Source: Numida meleagris (Eukaryota > Chordata > Aves > Galliformes > Numididae). From it: a stretch of DNA of 64,000 nt. A program made the position numbers and the translations under genes. The first letter of the stretch is position 1, and every line of letters begins with the position of its first letter. The stretch covers positions 20,489,975 through 20,553,974 of the forward strand of contig NC_034415.1 in NCBI RefSeq assembly GCF_002078875.1, in the 5' to 3' direction. Positions 60,236 through 64,000 of the stretch are shown here, piece by piece. The notes beneath the pieces were generated by a model. It did not search any database, was not told the DNA's origin, and saw nothing but the letters and a program-made list of their open reading frames with translations.

Positions 60236-62480
60236 GCATGGTACCGACTGCCCAGTGGCAAATGGTGTGTCGCTTCATTTGGGTCACAACGCACTTCTAA
60301 AAGATATTTAGATGTATCCAGAGTGCTCCAAGTTCTAACTTCCTTTGTCTTCAAGCTGTTGGGTTTGGCACAAAGGGCTGCTGAAAGCATTGAGTTTGGA
60401 TGCATGTCCGTGTGTTGGCTTGTTGTTTGAAGAGGTCCCAGTTATCCCAATTTGCAGCAGTATAGTCAGACAACAAGCTTAGTGCAGGATCAGGCCGAGC
60501 ACGCCTAGGGGCTGCTGTTACACCTCTCTGGGAAGGGATCAATACTCATTTGGACTGCGCAGAGAAATGGCTGATGTTGGAAGTTGCCATCCCAGCGTGG
60601 CTGGGTGAGAAGCCATGTGCTACGTACTGTGTGCCATCTGCCTGTGAGCTAGGCTCACAGGGTCCTCAGTGAGAGCAGATCATGGGTGGCCCGCTCTGGT
60701 GTGATGCTTTAGGAACAAATCAGTGCATTCCCTCTAAGCTACGAGCAGCTGTCTGTTCTTCTACCCAAGCAGCTGGAGAGCTGTGACAGAAGCTCTGTGC
60801 CTGCCGATGTTGCCCATGCAGCTGTTTGCCGTTCCAACTCAAAGGCAGAGCAGTGGTGCATCTCCCACTGCTGAGGTCTGGGCTTCTGCAGCCCCCTGTG
60901 CCCCCTCATCTCCCTGGGGAGGAGAATGTGCTGAGCTCTTGGCTGCAGGTGGGAAGCAAAGTCCCAACACCTGAAGTGCTGAGCCTGAAGGCTGAGCACC
61001 GCCATAGCCCTTCCCCGCACTCACTGCGCCTCCCTGTGCACCCCACCTCTGAGCTCGTGTGTGTGTATATGCACAGGCACCTGACTGACCTTAAACAAGT
61101 GTGCAAAACTCGTTTGCCTCCCCGGCTCAAATACAGCAGAGCTGCTGGAGACCTCAGGGGCAAGGGGAAGGCAACATCTGTTCAAACCCAAACAGTGCCT
61201 CCTGCTAAATGGGCTAGAAAGCTCCTGTGAGCGGGGTCCTGGGTGGAGGCTCCAACGCTGGGAATGTTTTGTCTGGGGGAGCTGGGATCGGAGGTGAGTG
61301 TCCGTGGGGGCTCCCACATCCTGTGAGCGAGCCACATCTGTGGAAGTCATTTGGCTGGTGCTGATGGCTCCCCGAGCGCTCCTGGCTTTAATGACTCGTG
61401 ATGCCGCAAGAAGTGGCCCTGTAATGGCCATTCCATGCTTGGCCAAGGGGCGTGTGCGCTGGCCCCACACTGGCGTGTTTTCTCATTCCCATCAGGGACC
61501 ACCACCTCCCGATCCCCCCACTGCCCTGGGGCAGGGCCACCTGGAGACCCCAGCTCCTTCAGGTATGGCCCAGGGGGTCTGCAGGTTGCAGTGAGGTGTG
61601 CTGCTGGTGGAGCCAGGCACTTGCTCTGTTTCTGCTGTACCCATCAGCAGCACAGAGGCAGGGATGCAGACCCAAGAGTGGGTACTCTGCAGTCAGTGTC
61701 TTGGGGCAATTCCCCTCCAGCCCTTCCCCTTCTCAGTAATGGGCTTGGGTTTAAATCCCGTCTGTCACGGCAGATGTAAGCCAGAGTTTTCTGGGCTGAA
61801 CGTTGTGTCCTGCTGCCTGGTGGTGTCCAGTAGCCATGGTGCTCACGTGGCTTTTCAGTCCAAGTACCATCAATATGCATGAGAGGGTTTTGTGGGCCTC
61901 AATCCAGTTGCTAATGGTATATATACATAGTGATGGGGTTCTGCTCTCTCTGTGTTGTCAGCCTTGGCACAGAAGCTGAAGCCCAGGAAGGAACAAGGAG
62001 AATGAAGCCGTCACCATGCAAAAGGTGTGTCTTTCAGCCTTGGGGACTGCTGCTGTCCCCCCAGGTATTCTGGGCTGTTCTACTGTGTTGCTTCAGTCTC
62101 CTAGCCCCAAATAGCGCAGCACAATGACTGAGCACCCAAAGTTACACTCTGTACAGGCACAATATTCTCCAGGCTCCAGTTGCAAGGAACAGGATAGAGA
62201 TGGGGTCATTGATATGCTCTTCTGGTGCTTCCATGGAGCTTCTTCTTGGCTGTGCTAGTTTAGGGTCTGCAGCAACCTGTTCCCATGCTTGCTGTGGTGA
62301 CAGTGACCAGTTGCATGTAAGACAGTAGGGATTGGAGTACGTTTGTATTTCTGGAGCACAAATCCAACACTACTGTCCCCGTCTTCCTCTCCTCCTGCTC
62401 CCTGTGCAAACCTCGCTGGGTTCTCCTGGTGATCTCCCACTTCCCATCCAGACCCCAAGAAGAGGGTTGCATTTCACACC

Positions 62481-62574
62481 CAACTCAACTCAATGCAATG
62501 CAACCCAACGTAACCAAACCCAACCCAACAAAACACAACCCAACAAAACACAACCCAACTCAACACAACCCAAA
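62481..62574 (+). repeat. Degenerate 5-bp tandem repeat (CAACC / AACAC family)
   Basis: About 94 bases divide into 5-mers beginning CAA or AAA: CAACT, CAATG, CAACC, CAACA, AAACA. A higher-order 15-bp copy (CCCAACAAAACACAA type) repeats in the middle. It is A/C only over most of its length. Confidence 0.92.
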
Positions 62575-63229
62575 GCCCATCACCGTGACTGCAATGAGCT
62601 CACATGCAGGACAGTTCCTGCTCAGCTCTGGGTCATGGCATCCGGTACCCAGTGCTGGCAGCAGTCTGTCCGCTGTGCTGGGGGGAGTGGGGAATGCCTC
62701 CCCCAGCCCCTTCGCAGCGAGCGCTCATAAAGCCGCAGGTGTGGGATGTTTGTTATTTAGTCTACAGCCTGGTATGTGACAGTTTCTTTTCTACTCAGAG
62801 TGGTTTCAGATAATTAGTACATTACGATTCCCCCACCTTGAGTGGGGGAGAGGGGAGGGGGCAGCCCACCCTCAGACTACTTGTAATTTCACATCCTGTG
62901 TTTTATGGACCCGAACTGTTCGGGGCGGGGAGTTGTATGGGGGGGATCAGAGAGCAAGCAGCGAGTCCTTCCCCCACCATCACCATCCACCAAACCCTGG
63001 GGTTGTTAGGGAGGCCAAATGCTATTTGGTACTGTTGCAACCAACTTCATTCAGCGATGTTTGTTTTCTTTCTTTCTTTTTTTTTCTTCTTTTAAGCATC
63101 AGATGCCTTAGAAAGGGAAGAATGAAAAACAAGATGCTCTTTCTCCCGGCCTGTCCATGCTCCCCTCTCTCCCTTTTTATTACACGCTTATCGCTTCTTT
63201 CCCTCCTGCTTTTGAAATTGATTTCCTTT

Positions 63230-63480
63230 CCTTTCTCCCCTATTCAGGGCCTAAACGCTGAATGTTCGATATTTCATTTGAGGCCGCTAATCGCATTACC
63301 ACCCTTGACGTTTTACAGATATCATATTATGGGCGCAAATTTGGCAAATTATTAGCGTTGTAATGTATAGCTTGTCAAAGGTATTTAAGACACTAAGAGC
63401 CCTGGGCTTATCGGGGTTAGCAGAGAGCTCTCGTTGAGCTTTTGAAATGCAGAGAGCCGGTTATAAAACACACTGTGACT
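63230..63480. promoter_or_regulatory. Candidate enhancer-like block at the right edge of the window
   Basis: Complex, repeat-free sequence with GATATC, CGCTAATCGCATTA-like and AATTATTAGC words, several CpGs outside an island and no coding signal. I infer a conserved element from its texture; homology cannot be tested here. Confidence 0.3.
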
Positions 63481-64000
63481 CTCTTTTCAGCTTGTAAAAA
63501 AAAAAAAGAGAGTGCGAGAGAGAGAGAAAGGAGGGGGACAAATATCATCCGTCTATCAGGGGCTTCCAGGGCTGATAACAAGCAAAATTCTTCTCTGTGG
63601 GTTTCACTGGAAATGTGAGAAGCTTTTAAAACATTTCACAAGCTGTCTGGGCAAGAGGAAAAAATCTTTATTGAAAGGATGTAGCAATCTTTTTACTGAG
63701 GTCTATTTATCTCCTGGGAACAAGCTGTAAGTTGGAGTTCCCCTCTCGGTCACCGGAGGGGTTTGGGAAGAGGGAGGAGGAGTGGGGTCCCCTGGTGCTG
63801 TCCCATCCCCTGCGCTGGGGCACTTGGCACACTGGAAACAGCGGGGTCTGGGAGTGGGTCCCCATCCCTCCCTCACCCCAGCTGGCCAAGGTGCTCACCC
63901 TGTGCTTGCCCAAGGACACCAGTGCATGACGGCCAAGGTGGAGATGGGATGCTGAGTGCCGCACTGGAGAAGTGGCTCTCTCTCCAAATGAGCTGTTTCC

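Larger units (their letters stand above)
31150..64000 (+). other. RNF220: RNF220 intron 2 (5' part; runs off the window)
   Basis: The donor GTAAGTACC opens a very long intron. I looked for the expected next exon (Cys-Lys-Lys-Lys then the ICPIC motif of the middle zinc-binding region) and did not find it in the frames available. The first 8 kb have no CR1; from 39 kb on CR1 fragments appear roughly every 1-3 kb. Several AT-rich complex blocks (34,085-34,250; 34,490-34,860; 39,240-39,720; 42,040-42,340; 48,890-49,260; 54,540-54,840; 59,690-59,880; 63,230-63,480) are enhancer candidates. The remaining open frames are short and unsupported. Confidence 0.75.

Noticed and set aside
31150..64000. 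Further RNF220 exons (zinc-binding middle region, RING finger)
   Set aside because: No frame with the ICPIC or RING Cys/His pattern was found; they are presumed to lie beyond the window.
1..64000. tRNA, rRNA, CRISPR or bacterial features
   Set aside because: None is supported; short tRNA-like words seen did not form a cloverleaf, and direct repeats are CR1 ends or microsatellites.

Overview
The window reads as vertebrate nuclear DNA from a bird, most likely a galliform (chicken, turkey, quail group). The signs are about twenty CR1 LINE 3' ends, CpG islands at promoters, GT-AG split genes, long gene-free introns, and two N-gaps of a draft assembly. There is no operon-like gene packing, CRISPR array or bacterial gene. 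Almost every open frame in it is a chance frame; coding evidence is confined to two genes in head-to-head (divergent) order.

Layout. (1) About 1-9,130, minus strand: the 5' end of ERI3, a DEDDh 3'-5' exoribonuclease. One coding exon lies at 579-853 and carries exonuclease motif I. Intron 1 follows on the right, and the gene's CpG-island promoter (about 8,400-9,260) is partly lost in a 330-base gap. (2) About 9,130-23,860: the shared intergenic space. It holds CR1 fragments, a long pyrimidine tract and a block of complex AT-rich sequence (about 21,640-22,480) that is a candidate conserved regulatory element. (3) About 23,860-26,810: the CpG-island promoter of RNF220 on the plus strand. It has a ZNF143-type site, a GT/CG repeat, a likely non-coding exon 1 with donor at 24,372/24,373, a degenerate 5-bp repeat beside a 60-base gap, a pyrimidine tract and a 32-base C run. 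(4) 30,421-31,149: RNF220 exon 2 with the start codon and the first 208 residues. (5) 31,150-64,000: the beginning of RNF220 intron 2. It is mostly non-coding, with CR1 insertions from 39 kb on and several AT-rich complex blocks that may be enhancers. No RING-encoding exon was found, so the rest of the gene lies beyond the right edge.

The two genes are not known to share a pathway. RNF220 is an E3 ubiquitin ligase of neural patterning (Wnt and Shh signalling). ERI3 is a housekeeping-type nuclease. The ERI3-RNF220 head-to-head order matches what I know of the mammalian locus. The best leads are a possible alternative terminal exon of RNF220 at 31,980-32,194 in the correct splice phase, an acid-free basic leader on ERI3 that looks like a mitochondrial presequence, and a roughly 16-kb stretch around RNF220 exons 1-2 without CR1. 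I found no wholly new biological system.
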